Shown here: in pieces, positions 18,520-27,289 of the stretch
Numbering within the stretch: position 1 is the first letter of the stretch
Layout: each line of letters opens with the position of its first letter
Source of the DNA: Bacteroidales bacterium
Lineage (GTDB): Bacteria; Bacteroidota; Bacteroidia; Bacteroidales; M50B96
Assembly (NCBI GenBank): GCA_018401015.1
Contig: JAGYLP010000004.1
Span: forward strand, 83,307 to 147,306
DNA length: 64,000 nt
Direction: 5' to 3'
Made by a program: the position numbers and the translations under genes
Notes under the pieces: model-generated
The model's input: only the letters and a program-made list of their open reading frames with translations
Told to the model about the DNA's origin: nothing
The model's database searches: none

Positions 18520-19497
18520 ATGACCATCAAAACCGCCATCGGATTCATCCTGCTATTCCTTTCGTCACTCGCGATGCAAAGTCAGTCGATTGTGGTGAAA
18601 GCCGATTTAGATACCAATCAAATCTTAATAGGCGACCAAATCGTCTATCGGCTCGAAGCTGAGGTTCATAAGGACTTTCAGCTCCAATTTCCCTCTTTTG
18701 CCGATACAATCATGAAAGGAATCGAAATTCTGGAGCAAAGCCCGATTGATACTACTTTCCTAAGCGCCGACCTCCTATCTTTAACCCAGACCTTATTGCT
18801 TACCTCCTTCGATTCGGGCATTTACATTCTGCCCGGACAAGCCTTTGTATTCACTTCGTCCAACTTTTCCGACACCCTACTTACCGAGCCAAACTTCCTG
18901 GCAGTCACAACTTTTCAAATTGATTCTATTCAGGGCATAATGGATATCAAGCCGCCTATCGACACCCCTTTTGTGCTGCAGGAAGCACTTCCGGCAACCG
19001 GAATTGGCCTATTGATAGCAGCTCTCCTTCTGCTTTCATATTGGGGTTGGAAGAAGCTGCAACAAAGACCGAAGCCTGCACAAGAAGCAAAACCTCAACC
19101 CAAACGACCGGCCCATCGAATTGCCCTCGAAGCACTCGACCAATTAGAACAAAAAAAGCTTTGGCAACAAAGTGAGTTCAAAGCATTCTACTCAGAATTA
19201 AGCTTCATCTTTCGACAGTATCTCGAAAACCGTTTCGATACCGAAGCCTTGGAGCAAACTACGCCTGAGATTGTTGATTGGACGAGTCGGCGAACCGAAA
19301 TATCATCGAGCCTTCATCAAGAGCTACGGGAAATTCTGGAGCTATCGGATCTTGTGAAGTTTGCCAAACTAGAGCCATTAGCTACAGAAAATGAAAACGT
19401 ACTCAAACGCGCTTACCATTGGGTGCATCAAACGAAACTGAGCGAAAATTTGCGCGAACCCGAATTGTTGAATACTAAATCGGAATCACATGCTTAA
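18520..19497 (+). CDS. exported, single-pass membrane protein of the bat operon
   Basis: This is a 325-aa protein with a signal peptide (~1-21, ending MQSQS), a beta-rich periplasmic region (~22-160) resembling a short BatD-like domain (LIGDQIVYRLEAEVHKDFQLQFPSF), a transmembrane helix (~160-178), then a cytoplasmic part with basic/proline linker and helices (LEQKKLWQQSEFKAFYSELSFIFRQYLENRF). The last part resembles the C-terminal tail of BatD at 22418. It overlaps batA by 8 bp. It has no gene name; a stator-like or accessory role in the complex is inference. Confidence 0.8.
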   Translation: MTIKTAIGFILLFLSSLAMQSQSIVVKADLDTNQILIGDQIVYRLEAEVHKDFQLQFPSFADTIMKGIEILEQSPIDTTFLSADLLSLTQTLLLTSFDSGIYILPGQAFVFTSSNFSDTLLTEPNFLAVTTFQIDSIQGIMDIKPPIDTPFVLQEALPATGIGLLIAALLLLSYWGWKKLQQRPKPAQEAKPQPKRPAHRIALEALDQLEQKKLWQQSEFKAFYSELSFIFRQYLENRFDTEALEQTTPEIVDWTSRRTEISSSLHQELREILELSDLVKFAKLEPLATENENVLKRAYHWVHQTKLSENLREPELLNTKSESHA

Positions 19498-20491
19498 TGC
19501 TGCTGTTCAATTTGCGCAACCGGAGTTTTTCTACCTGTTAATCGTGCCAGCAGGAATGCTGGTCTATTATTTTCTTCGGCGGAATCATATCCATGCCGAT
19601 CTTACCGGATCGACCATCAGCATGTTTAAAGGAATCAAACCCGGTTGGAGAACTTACGGACGACACCTTCCATACATTTTCAGAGCCATCGCCCTTTCAC
19701 TCATGATTATTGCCTTGGCTCGTCCTCAATCTTCTCTAAATTGGGAAAATGTTAGCACCGAAGGAATCGACATTGCGCTCTCGCTCGACATTAGCAGTTC
19801 AATGCTGGCCGAAGATTTTCAACCGAATCGACTTGAGGCAGCCAAAGATGTTGCTATTCAGTTCATTAATAATCGACCCAACGATCGAATTGGATTGGTT
19901 GTTTATAGTAAAGAATCCTTCACCCAATGCCCGCTAACCACCGATCATGCGGTGCTGATTAATCTCTTTCAGGATGTAAAACAAGGAATGATCGAAGATG
20001 GAACAGCCATTGGCTATGGAATCGCAACGGCAGCCTCTCGGCTGAAAGAGAGCGATGCCAAATCGAAAGTGATTATTCTCCTTACCGACGGAGAAAACAA
20101 TGCCGGCGACATTTCGCCAGCTACCGCAGCCGAAATTGCGCAGGCTCTTGGCATTCGAATATACACCATTGGGGTTGGAACTATCGGGAAAGCTCCTTAC
20201 CCTGGGACCGACTTCTTTGGTCGAAAAATTTACCACGAGGTAGAGGTTAAAATTGATGAAGAAACCTTGCAACGAATTGCCGATATAACCGGAGGTCGAT
20301 ACTTCCGGGCCATCAATAAGAATAGTTTAAAACAAATTTACGAGGAGATCGACCAGCTGGAAAAATCGAAAATCGAAGTAAAAGAGTATTCACGCAAAAA
20401 AGAAGAATACTTTCCTTTTGCTCTGGGAGCCAGCCTGTTCATTTTACTCGAGTTTCTCCTCCGTTTATTCGTTTTTCGAAAAATACCTTAA
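19490..20491 (+). CDS. batA: BatA: membrane-anchored von Willebrand A-domain protein
   Basis: This is a 333-aa protein with N-terminal hydrophobic helices (~12-28 and ~62-78), a VWA domain (~88-290) with an intact MIDAS (DISSS at ~95, then a Thr and LTDGEN), and a C-terminal membrane helix (~308-328). The Bat proteins were described in Bacteroides fragilis as aerotolerance factors; their molecular action is still unclear. Translation is coupled to the preceding gene by an 8-bp overlap, and batB follows after 2 bp. Confidence 0.9.
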   Translation: MLNAAVQFAQPEFFYLLIVPAGMLVYYFLRRNHIHADLTGSTISMFKGIKPGWRTYGRHLPYIFRAIALSLMIIALARPQSSLNWENVSTEGIDIALSLDISSSMLAEDFQPNRLEAAKDVAIQFINNRPNDRIGLVVYSKESFTQCPLTTDHAVLINLFQDVKQGMIEDGTAIGYGIATAASRLKESDAKSKVIILLTDGENNAGDISPATAAEIAQALGIRIYTIGVGTIGKAPYPGTDFFGRKIYHEVEVKIDEETLQRIADITGGRYFRAINKNSLKQIYEEIDQLEKSKIEVKEYSRKKEEYFPFALGASLFILLEFLLRLFVFRKIP

Positions 20492-20493
20492 CC

Positions 20494-21513
20494 ATGTACC
20501 AATTCGCACAGCCGGAAATATTAAACCTACTTTACCTTATACCGGTATTGCTTTTCCTTTTCTGGGTTAGCCTTAAACTGGCAAAAAAGGCGCAAAACCA
20601 ATTTGCCGATAAAGAACTTTTGCAGAAGCTAATGCCCGATCACTCATCTTTTCGTAAACACCTGAAATTCTACCTGATGATCCTCGCAACAGCCTTCCTG
20701 ATTTTCGGAACATCGGGTTTTCAGGTCGGATCGAAAATGGAAGAAGTAAACCAGGAAGGGGTCGAACTCATTATCGCTCTCGACATTAGCAACAGCATGA
20801 TGGCTGAGGATATTTTACCCAATCGCATGGATCGGGCCAAGCAAGCCATTTCCCGATTACTGGATGAGCTGCAGTACGATCGTTTCGGACTCATTGTATT
20901 TGCCGGCGAAGCATATACCCAATTACCTATTACAACCGACTATGCTGCTGCCAAAATGATGCTTCAAACTGTCGATACCCGGATTGCCCCAATTCAGGGA
21001 ACTGCCATCGGATCTGCCTTGGAACTGGCAGCCAAATCGTTTACTCAAAACGAAGCAAAAAACAGGGCTATTATCATCATCACCGACGGAGAAAACCACG
21101 AAGATGATGCCATTAAGGCTGCCCGCGAAGCAAAAGAAAAGGGAATTGTGGTGCATACTATCGGAATGGGCTTACCCAAAGGAGCACCCATTCCGGCAGG
21201 AACGGGTAAAGGAAATTACCGAACCAACCTCAAGGGAGAAGTAGTTATCTCAAAACTCGATGAAACATCACTCATCCAAATTGCTCAGGAAGGCGGCGGC
21301 AGTTACATTCGCGCTACAAACACATCCACCGGACTAAAAGAACTTTTCAACGAAATTAATAAACTCGAAAAACAAGAACTCGAATCGAAAATTTTTGCCG
21401 AATACGAAGACCAGTTTCAACTCCTTATTGGATTGGCCGCTCTTTTATATCTTCTGGAATTCATGCTGCTCGAAAGAAAAAATAAGTACCTCCGCAAAAT
21501 CAAACTCTTTTAA
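20494..21513 (+). CDS. batB: BatB: membrane-anchored von Willebrand A-domain protein
   Basis: This is a 339-aa paralogue of BatA. N-terminal membrane helices at ~8-28 and ~55-75, a VWA domain (~88-290) with MIDAS DISNS (LDISNSMMAEDILPNRMDRAK), GTAIGSALELA and ITDGENHEDDA, and a C-terminal helix (~310-330). It is likely to form a complex with BatA in the inner membrane with the VWA domains in the periplasm (family knowledge). It is 5 bp upstream of batC. Confidence 0.9.
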   Translation: MYQFAQPEILNLLYLIPVLLFLFWVSLKLAKKAQNQFADKELLQKLMPDHSSFRKHLKFYLMILATAFLIFGTSGFQVGSKMEEVNQEGVELIIALDISNSMMAEDILPNRMDRAKQAISRLLDELQYDRFGLIVFAGEAYTQLPITTDYAAAKMMLQTVDTRIAPIQGTAIGSALELAAKSFTQNEAKNRAIIIITDGENHEDDAIKAAREAKEKGIVVHTIGMGLPKGAPIPAGTGKGNYRTNLKGEVVISKLDETSLIQIAQEGGGSYIRATNTSTGLKELFNEINKLEKQELESKIFAEYEDQFQLLIGLAALLYLLEFMLLERKNKYLRKIKLF

Positions 21514-21518
21514 GCCCA

Positions 21519-22349
21519 ATGAATATGAATCCAATTAAGCTTTTAGCGCTTCTATTGTTAATAGGTTTGAATCAGGAACTTGCATACGCTCAGCAGGAGC
21601 GTAAACCCATCCGTCAGGGCAATCGACTCTATGAACAAGCCGTGAACGATTCGACTGCTGCCGATACCCTCTTACTCCAATCGGCCGAAGAAAAATATCG
21701 CAATGCCATCGAAGAAAATCCATCTTCGTTCGAGGCAGGGTTTAACCTGGGGAATGCCCTATTCAAGCAAGAAAAATTTCCCGAAGCGAGCGGTCAATAT
21801 CAGCTTCTATTGAATCGAACCGAGGATAAAAAGGAGCTATCGAAAGTACATTATAACCTGGGAAATGCGCTATTGGCTCAAGGCAAAATCGAAGAGAGTA
21901 TTGAATCCTACAAAGAGAGTTTACGAAAGAACCCCAGCGATACGGCTGCCAAATATAATCTGGCTGTAGCTCAGAAAATGCTGCAAGAAAGTCAGCAAAA
22001 TCAGCAAGAGCAACAGCAACAGCAGGAGGAGAATCAGCAAGAGCAGGAGAATCAGCAAGAGCAACAGCAACAGCAGGAGGAGAATCAGCAAGAGCAGCAG
22101 AATCAGCAAGACCAAGATCAAGAGCAGCAGGAGCAACAGCAGGAGCAAAATCAGCAAGAGCAAGAACAAGAGCAGCAGCAAGGGCAAGAACAAGAGCAGC
22201 AGCAAGGGCAAGCTGGAGAGGAGGAGATGTCGGAAGAGGATGCTGAACGAATCTTGAAGATGCTGGAAAATGAAGAGCAAAAAGTGCTACAACGATTACA
22301 GGAAGAAAAAGCAAAACAGAAAAAACGACGGGTAGAAAAGGATTGGTAG
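21519..22349 (+). CDS. batC: BatC: TPR protein with Gln/Glu-rich low-complexity tail
   Basis: This is a 276-aa exported protein: signal peptide (~1-24, ending AYAQ), three TPR-like units (~45-155, for example FEAGFNLGNALFKQEKF and YNLGNALLAQGKIEES), then a tract of about 75 residues made almost only of Q, E and N (~161-236), and a charged helix at the end. The tract is encoded by a near-perfect 51-bp tandem duplication and related repeats. TPR proteins of Bat operons are thought to bridge complex partners. A Met at codon 3 is an alternative start. batD starts 68 bp later, the only sizable gap in the operon. Confidence 0.88.
   Translation: MNMNPIKLLALLLLIGLNQELAYAQQERKPIRQGNRLYEQAVNDSTAADTLLLQSAEEKYRNAIEENPSSFEAGFNLGNALFKQEKFPEASGQYQLLLNRTEDKKELSKVHYNLGNALLAQGKIEESIESYKESLRKNPSDTAAKYNLAVAQKMLQESQQNQQEQQQQQEENQQEQENQQEQQQQQEENQQEQQNQQDQDQEQQEQQQEQNQQEQEQEQQQGQEQEQQQGQAGEEEMSEEDAERILKMLENEEQKVLQRLQEEKAKQKKRRVEKDW
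21999..22100 (+). repeat. 51-bp tandem duplication inside batC
   Basis: Two adjacent 51-bp copies (21999-22049 and 22050-22100) differ by about one base and encode a 17-residue Gln/Glu/Asn unit. Further degenerate CAGCAAGAGCA-type repeats continue to about 22210. The length is a multiple of three, so copy-number change would keep the frame. Confidence 0.9.
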
Positions 22350-22417
22350 CTTTCAATCGACTGCTCATTGGATTGATACAATCGAAGTAAAATGCACCAC
22401 AAGAAAAGGGAATTACA

Positions 22418-24229
22418 ATGATACGCAGAAGGTCAACATACTGGAAAGAGATTGCTTTAGTCTTGGGAGTCTTATGGCTTTCTATTCTGACAATGCAGGC
22501 TCAGAACATAAGCTTTAAGGCAGATGCCCCGCGAGTGGTTGCTATTGGCGAGCAGTTTCAACTTACTTGGGAAGTAAATGCTCGAGGTTCAAATTTCAGC
22601 CCACCCGATTTCAGTCCCTTCCGGAAATTACAAGGCCCTGCTACCGGCTCGAGTAGCAGCGTAAACATAATAAATGGTAAAACCGAACGCATCGACCGAT
22701 TTACTTACAGCTATGTCCTGGTAGGTCAAACAGAAGGAAAGTTCACGCTGCCAGCCGCCTCTATTCAGGTTAATGGAAAAAATTATCAATCGAACACCGT
22801 CACGATCGAAGTAGTTAAAGGGAATACTGGCAATAGAGGCAAATCCGGAGCAGGTGCGACCGGTATTGCCGACGACGACCTATTTGTTCGAGTCGATTTA
22901 TCGCGAACGAAAATTTTTCAGGGGGAGCAAATAGTTGCCACCCTAAAAGTGTATAGCCGCACCAACAACATCGAATTCACCGATGCTAAATTTCCATCGT
23001 TCGATGGATTTTACACCTCCGAAATTGAGAACACACCCAAACAACTTTTCCGGGAAAACTATCGAAACGAAGTGTATTATGTTGGTATTTTCAAGCAATT
23101 GGTTCTGATCCCGCAGCGTTCGGGAACCATCGAAATAGAACCCTTTCACTTATCAAGTAAAGTGAATGTTCAAGCAGGTTACGGACGTGATTTTTTTGGA
23201 AGAACGGTACCACAATACAAGACCTTAATCATTGATCGGGTTAGCGCTATTCGAACAATCGAAGTGCTGCCGCTACCATCCGGCAAGCCCGCCAATTTCT
23301 CCGGAGCTGTGGGGAATTTTAGCCTGCGTTCTCAAATCGACAAAACCGAACTAAGTGCAAACGAAGCGATTAACCTTCGATACACCCTTCAAGGACAAGG
23401 CAACTTAAAATTGATTAATCCTTTTGAAATTGCCTTCCCCAGCGACCTCGACCCATTCGACCCGAAAGTGACGGATAAAATTACCACCAACGAAAATGGA
23501 ATTAGCGGTAGTAAAACCTTCGAATACCTGGTTATTCCTCGCTATGCAGGGGAATTTACCATCCCGGCCATTCAATTCTCCTACTTCGACACCCAAAGCA
23601 AATCGTATAAAACCCTCACCACCGATTCCTATACCATTCTGGTAACCAAAGGAGAAGAGGAAACCATATCCTATAGCAGCCGAAGTTTAAACAAAAAAGA
23701 AATTGCTTTTGTGGGCGAAGACATTCGGTACATCAAAACACAAAATGATTTGCGCCTTCGACAAAGCAATGTTTGGAATCGAACCACTTACCTCCTCACC
23801 TACCCGATTGTGCTCGTTTTATTTCTCGTACTCTTCCTGTTGCTGCGGAGTTTGGCAAAACAAAAAGGGAACACCCAGCTAATGCGACAAAAAATGGCCA
23901 ACCGAAAAGCACTGAAGCGCTTGAAACTGGCCTCAAAAGCGATGCAAGCCAATCAGGAAAGTCAATTCTACGACGAGCTGCTGCAAGCCGTTTATGGATT
24001 CCTTAGCGATAAACTATCCATTCCCCTTGCCGATTTGAACAAAGAAAGGATCCGGAATCAGCTCGAAAAACATCAAATAGCCCACGAGCTCCAGGAAAAC
24101 CTGTATAACTTGCTCGATACCTGCGAATTTACCCGATACGCACCCACGGCAGGTTCGAATCAAATGAATGAGCTTTTGAAAGAAGCAGAACAATTACTCC
24201 TCACGTTCGAAAAACAGTTAAAAGCCTAG
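22418..24229 (+). CDS. batD: BatD: large periplasmic protein with C-terminal membrane anchor
   Basis: This is a 603-aa protein with a signal peptide (~1-28, ending MQAQN), repeated Ig-like beta domains (~30-440; ISFKADAPRVVAIGEQFQLTWEVNA, LFVRVDLSRTKIFQGEQIVATLKVYS, LRSQIDKTELSANEAINLRYTL), a transmembrane helix (~452-473) and a cytoplasmic helical tail (~475-603). The repeated phrase of the type D.t.l..ge.v..t..v is the BatD/DUF11-like pattern. It joins the Bat complex with its bulk in the periplasm. batE follows after 3 bp. Confidence 0.9.
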   Translation: MIRRRSTYWKEIALVLGVLWLSILTMQAQNISFKADAPRVVAIGEQFQLTWEVNARGSNFSPPDFSPFRKLQGPATGSSSSVNIINGKTERIDRFTYSYVLVGQTEGKFTLPAASIQVNGKNYQSNTVTIEVVKGNTGNRGKSGAGATGIADDDLFVRVDLSRTKIFQGEQIVATLKVYSRTNNIEFTDAKFPSFDGFYTSEIENTPKQLFRENYRNEVYYVGIFKQLVLIPQRSGTIEIEPFHLSSKVNVQAGYGRDFFGRTVPQYKTLIIDRVSAIRTIEVLPLPSGKPANFSGAVGNFSLRSQIDKTELSANEAINLRYTLQGQGNLKLINPFEIAFPSDLDPFDPKVTDKITTNENGISGSKTFEYLVIPRYAGEFTIPAIQFSYFDTQSKSYKTLTTDSYTILVTKGEEETISYSSRSLNKKEIAFVGEDIRYIKTQNDLRLRQSNVWNRTTYLLTYPIVLVLFLVLFLLLRSLAKQKGNTQLMRQKMANRKALKRLKLASKAMQANQESQFYDELLQAVYGFLSDKLSIPLADLNKERIRNQLEKHQIAHELQENLYNLLDTCEFTRYAPTAGSNQMNELLKEAEQLLLTFEKQLKA

Positions 24230-24232
24230 CCC

Positions 24233-25045
24233 ATGAACACCCATCCATTCACCAACACAATCGTGCATGCGGCAATTAAAAAAACAGCCGCGCTCCTCGC
24301 CTTAAGCCTCTGGGCATTAATCATTACCGTTTTACCTGCCCGGGCCGATAGCAGCGAATCGCTTTTCGAACAAGCCAATCGACTCTATTCCGAGAAAGAA
24401 TTTAAGGAAGCGGCCCAAGCTTATGAGTCGATTCTCAAAAACGGATACGAATCGGCCAATCTGTATTTCAATCTGGGTAACAGCTATTTTAAACTGGGCG
24501 AGTTGCCTTCGGCCATTTTAAACTACGAAAGAGCCCGCAAATTGAATCCGAACGATCCCGATATCGAATTCAACCTCAATCTTTCCTATTCCCAAACCAT
24601 CGATCAGTTGGAACAAGTGCCGGAATTGTTTCTGCGCAAGTGGTATCGGGGAGCGATGGAAAAACTATCTTCCAATTCCTGGGGTTGGATTAGCTTAAGC
24701 AGTTTCATCCTTTTCTTATCTTTTTTACTAATCTATTTGCTAGCGAACCGCAGTTCAGTCAAGAAAATCGGGTTCATCCTGAGCGTCGTCCTACTAATTT
24801 CCTGGATTAGCTCCGGAAGCTTGTCTCTTTCAGCCTATAAAAATCAGGAGCATCGCTTAAGTGCAATCATTTTCTCGCCCTCGGCAATGGTTAAAGGTTC
24901 CCCGGATAAAAAAGGTACCGACCTCTTTCTACTGCACGAGGGAACTAAAGTACAAGTAAGCGATAGCCTCGATAATTGGTATCAAATCGAATTAAGCGAT
25001 GGGAACGAAGGGTGGCTGGAAAAAGATCGCATGGAAGTTATTTAG
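24233..25045 (+). CDS. batE: BatE: TPR and SH3-like membrane protein, last gene of the bat operon
   Basis: This is a 270-aa protein: signal peptide (~15-38, ending ARA), two TPR-like units (~42-115; ANLYFNLGNSYFKLGELPSAILNYERA), two membrane helices (~150-168 and ~176-196), and a C-terminal SH3-like domain (~205-268; LSAIIFSPSAMVKGSPDKKGTDLFLLHEGTKV, ending NEGWLEKDRMEVI). This domain order is the known BatE layout. The stop is only 2 bp from the stop of the convergent MORN-like gene, and I see no hairpin between them. Confidence 0.9.
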   Translation: MNTHPFTNTIVHAAIKKTAALLALSLWALIITVLPARADSSESLFEQANRLYSEKEFKEAAQAYESILKNGYESANLYFNLGNSYFKLGELPSAILNYERARKLNPNDPDIEFNLNLSYSQTIDQLEQVPELFLRKWYRGAMEKLSSNSWGWISLSSFILFLSFLLIYLLANRSSVKKIGFILSVVLLISWISSGSLSLSAYKNQEHRLSAIIFSPSAMVKGSPDKKGTDLFLLHEGTKVQVSDSLDNWYQIELSDGNEGWLEKDRMEVI

Positions 25046-25047
25046 GT

Positions 25048-25860
25048 CTAATAACCATCGTACATAAACTTTTTGCGAACATAGTCGGCAGGCTCTTCAA
25101 ACTTCCCTTTATTTTGCTCGAATTCAAGCAATTGCTGTTTCTGCAATTCGTACAACTCAGCCTCGTTTTCAGCCTTCCCTTTTACATAATCGATGTTGAT
25201 GAGCTCTTTGCCTGTGTCGTCGTAAAAAATCCATCGCTTATCGCGCAAATCATTTAAGTATCGACCCAACACCATCAAACGACCTGAATCGTAATACATA
25301 TAAAACTTCCCATTCCGCTTCCCATTCTTGAACTCTGCCTCCAACTTTTTCTTCCCGTTTTCATAGTATTGAATCCACAATCCTTCTTTTCGGTCTTGAA
25401 TAAAATTTTCTTCCTCGGCCTTTTCCCCATTGGGATAAAAACTGATGAAAACACCATGTTTTAGCCCATGAGCATAGTTTTCGACCTTGATTAAGCCACC
25501 ATTTCGGTCGTAAAAATTCCAGGTACTATCTTTCAGTTGATCTGCATAATTTCCCTCTGCAGCCAACTTTTTGTTCGTATGAAACAATCGGGTTCGACAG
25601 TACCGCAAATCGGCATCGCAATCCTGAATCGACTTTACCTCGCCGGTCTCATGGTAGCGGGTGAATACACCATGAGGATAATTATCTTTAAAATACCCTT
25701 CGAAAGCGACCTTTCCGCTGGGATAAACCTTTTTCCAATACCCTTGTTTCATACCGTTAATATCTTCGTAATTAACGAGCGTATCACCAGGTTGTCCAAT
25801 ATTTTGTGCTTGTGTCCACCAGGAAAATAGCCATAAAAACAGGAAAAGCAGAATGCGCAT
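25048..25860 (-). CDS. exported MORN-like repeat protein (YwqK family)
   Basis: This is a 270-aa protein with a signal peptide (~1-18, ending TQAQ) and about seven MORN-like repeats of about 22 residues (G.w..yy.nGk...e..f.ng...G), for example GYWKKVYPSGKVAFEGYFKD and GLWIQYYENGKKKLEAEFKN. Databases often label such proteins YwqK-family antitoxin, but the signal peptide and lack of a toxin gene argue against a toxin-antitoxin role here. Bacteroidota carry many such proteins; the function is unknown. The C-terminal ~45 residues are helical and charged. Confidence 0.8.
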   Translation of the reverse strand: MRILLFLFLWLFSWWTQAQNIGQPGDTLVNYEDINGMKQGYWKKVYPSGKVAFEGYFKDNYPHGVFTRYHETGEVKSIQDCDADLRYCRTRLFHTNKKLAAEGNYADQLKDSTWNFYDRNGGLIKVENYAHGLKHGVFISFYPNGEKAEEENFIQDRKEGLWIQYYENGKKKLEAEFKNGKRNGKFYMYYDSGRLMVLGRYLNDLRDKRWIFYDDTGKELINIDYVKGKAENEAELYELQKQQLLEFEQNKGKFEEPADYVRKKFMYDGY

Positions 25861-25929
25861 AAGAAGAATGATTTGTTGTAAGAACGAACAAAAATAGAAG
25901 AAACTTATTAGGGCCGGGAAGATGTGTAT

Positions 25930-25960
25930 TTTGATTTGAACTTTTTTTAGTTAAAATTTG
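25930..25960 (+). promoter_or_regulatory. candidate fabI promoter
   Basis: A TTTG (25930-25933) stands 19 bp before AAAATTTG (25953-25960), which keeps the TTTG half of the Bacteroidota -7 box but has the TA one base too far left. The ATG of fabI is 38 bp downstream. Confidence 0.35.
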
Positions 25961-25998
25961 CCCGGCTTTTTTATCAGTATAAACCTTAAGAAACCATC

Positions 25999-26850
25999 AT
26001 GGCCTATAATTTATTGAAAGGAAAGAAAGGGATCATATTCGGTGCCCTGAACGATATGTCGATTGCGTGGAAAGTTGCCGAACTAGCGCATGCCGAAGGT
26101 GCCGAATTCTCGCTTACCAATACTCCGGTTTCCATGCGTTTTGGCGAAATTCATGAATTGTCGAAAAAATGCAACAACGCACCGGTCATTGCTGCCGATG
26201 CAACCAGTATAAGCGACCTGGAAAACCTCTTTACCCAAACCATGGAACATTTTGGCGGTAAAATCGATTTTGTGCTTCACTCAATCGGGATGTCGCTAAA
26301 CGTAAGGAAAGGACGCACTTACGATGATCTGGATTATAATTTTCTGCAAAAAACTATCGATATTTCTGCTATCTCTTTCCATAAAGTGATGCAAGTAGCC
26401 CGTAAGCTCGATGCCATTAATGAATGGGGTTCGGTCGTCGCGCTAAGTTACGTTGCCGCCCAAAGAACCCTTTACGGTTACAACGACATGGCCGATGCAA
26501 AAGCCATGCTCGAATCGATTGCCCGAAGCTTCGGTTACATCTATGGTCGCGATAAGAAAATCCGAGTCAACACCATCTCTCAATCACCAACCATGACTAC
26601 TGCCGGTAGCGGAGTGAAAGGAATTGACGGCCTCATGGATTTTACCGAACGAATGTCGCCCCTGGGCAATGCAACGGCCGAAGAATGTGCCTCCTACTGC
26701 ATAACCCTCTTTTCCGACCTTACCCGAAAAGTGACCATGCAAAACCTCTATCACGACGGAGGATTTTCTAACATGGGTATGAGTCTCAAAGCCATGAACA
26801 TGTACAACATGGGCCTCGAGAATGTCGAAAATCCGGAAGAACTGGATTAG
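25999..26850 (+). CDS. fabI: enoyl-[acyl-carrier-protein] reductase (NADH type)
   Basis: FabI performs the last reduction of each fatty-acid elongation round. The 283-aa SDR-fold protein begins LLKGKKGIIFGALNDMSIAW (cofactor-binding loop), has the HSIGMSLN segment, Tyr151 (SYVAAQRT) and the catalytic pair Tyr161/Lys168 (YNDMADAK, YX6K), then the NTISQSPTMTTAGSGVKG substrate loop. It is 283 aa, some 20 aa longer than E. coli FabI at the C-terminus, as in other Bacteroidota. The stop is 1 bp from the stop of the convergent DUF721 gene. Confidence 0.93.
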   Translation: MAYNLLKGKKGIIFGALNDMSIAWKVAELAHAEGAEFSLTNTPVSMRFGEIHELSKKCNNAPVIAADATSISDLENLFTQTMEHFGGKIDFVLHSIGMSLNVRKGRTYDDLDYNFLQKTIDISAISFHKVMQVARKLDAINEWGSVVALSYVAAQRTLYGYNDMADAKAMLESIARSFGYIYGRDKKIRVNTISQSPTMTTAGSGVKGIDGLMDFTERMSPLGNATAEECASYCITLFSDLTRKVTMQNLYHDGGFSNMGMSLKAMNMYNMGLENVENPEELD

Positions 26851-26851
26851 C

Positions 26852-27178
26852 CTAAAAAATCTGAATATCGTCTATTACGGGTTGCTCAAAGGGTTCATTC
26901 AATCGTTTGAGCAATCCCTCTTTTATAAGATTCAATTCCCTCTTCACAAGGGGCGATTGGATCTGAACATACAATACCCGATTCCGAATATAAATTTTTC
27001 GGGTCTGACCGGCTATATACTTCCCCGTAACCGATTCCCACGACAAAATGAGTCGATTCTCAGACAAGGGTCGCTCTAATCCCATACCGCGTATATACGA
27101 CTGAATGAGTTGATCGATGGGTTCAGTTTTACTCTTTCTCATAGGTATTCGCATCAAAGGTGGAAAATTCAAATCCAA
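26852..27178 (-). CDS. DUF721 (DciA-like) protein
   Basis: This is a 108-aa protein with the DUF721 pattern: a start with MRKSKTEPIDQLIQSYIRGMG, WESVTGKYIAGQTRKIYIRN, then VLYVQIQSPLVKRELNLIKEGLLKRLNE. In other bacteria DUF721 proteins (DciA) load the replicative helicase; Bacteroidota homologues lack direct proof. Two further Met codons upstream of MRKSK (12 residues in total, MDLNFPPLMRIP) leave the exact start open; MRKSKTEP or MRIPMRKSK is likelier. It is divergent from priA, a replication-restart gene. Confidence 0.82.
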   Translation of the reverse strand: MDLNFPPLMRIPMRKSKTEPIDQLIQSYIRGMGLERPLSENRLILSWESVTGKYIAGQTRKIYIRNRVLYVQIQSPLVKRELNLIKEGLLKRLNEPFEQPVIDDIQIF

Positions 27179-27289
27179 GCATAAAGAAAGGCTTTCTTCC
27201 TCAATCCTAAAAACCGATATTTACACTGTTAATCAATTCGCGGTTTATATTACTTCAAGCTTACTTTTTGCTCCACATTTGCCTGTAAA

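Noticed and set aside
21763-22368. Long Leu/Ala-rich minus-strand frames over batC
   Set aside because: They are the reverse complement of the CAG/GAG-rich batC repeat and appear only because that tract lacks stop codons in other frames.
16597-25045. Anti-phage or other defence system built from MoxR and VWA proteins
   Set aside because: MoxR-VWA pairs occur in some defence loci, but this one is the standard housekeeping Bat operon order with no nuclease or effector gene.
25048-25860. YwqK-type antitoxin
   Set aside because: The protein is exported and has only MORN-like repeats; no toxin gene is adjacent, so a toxin-antitoxin system is not supported.
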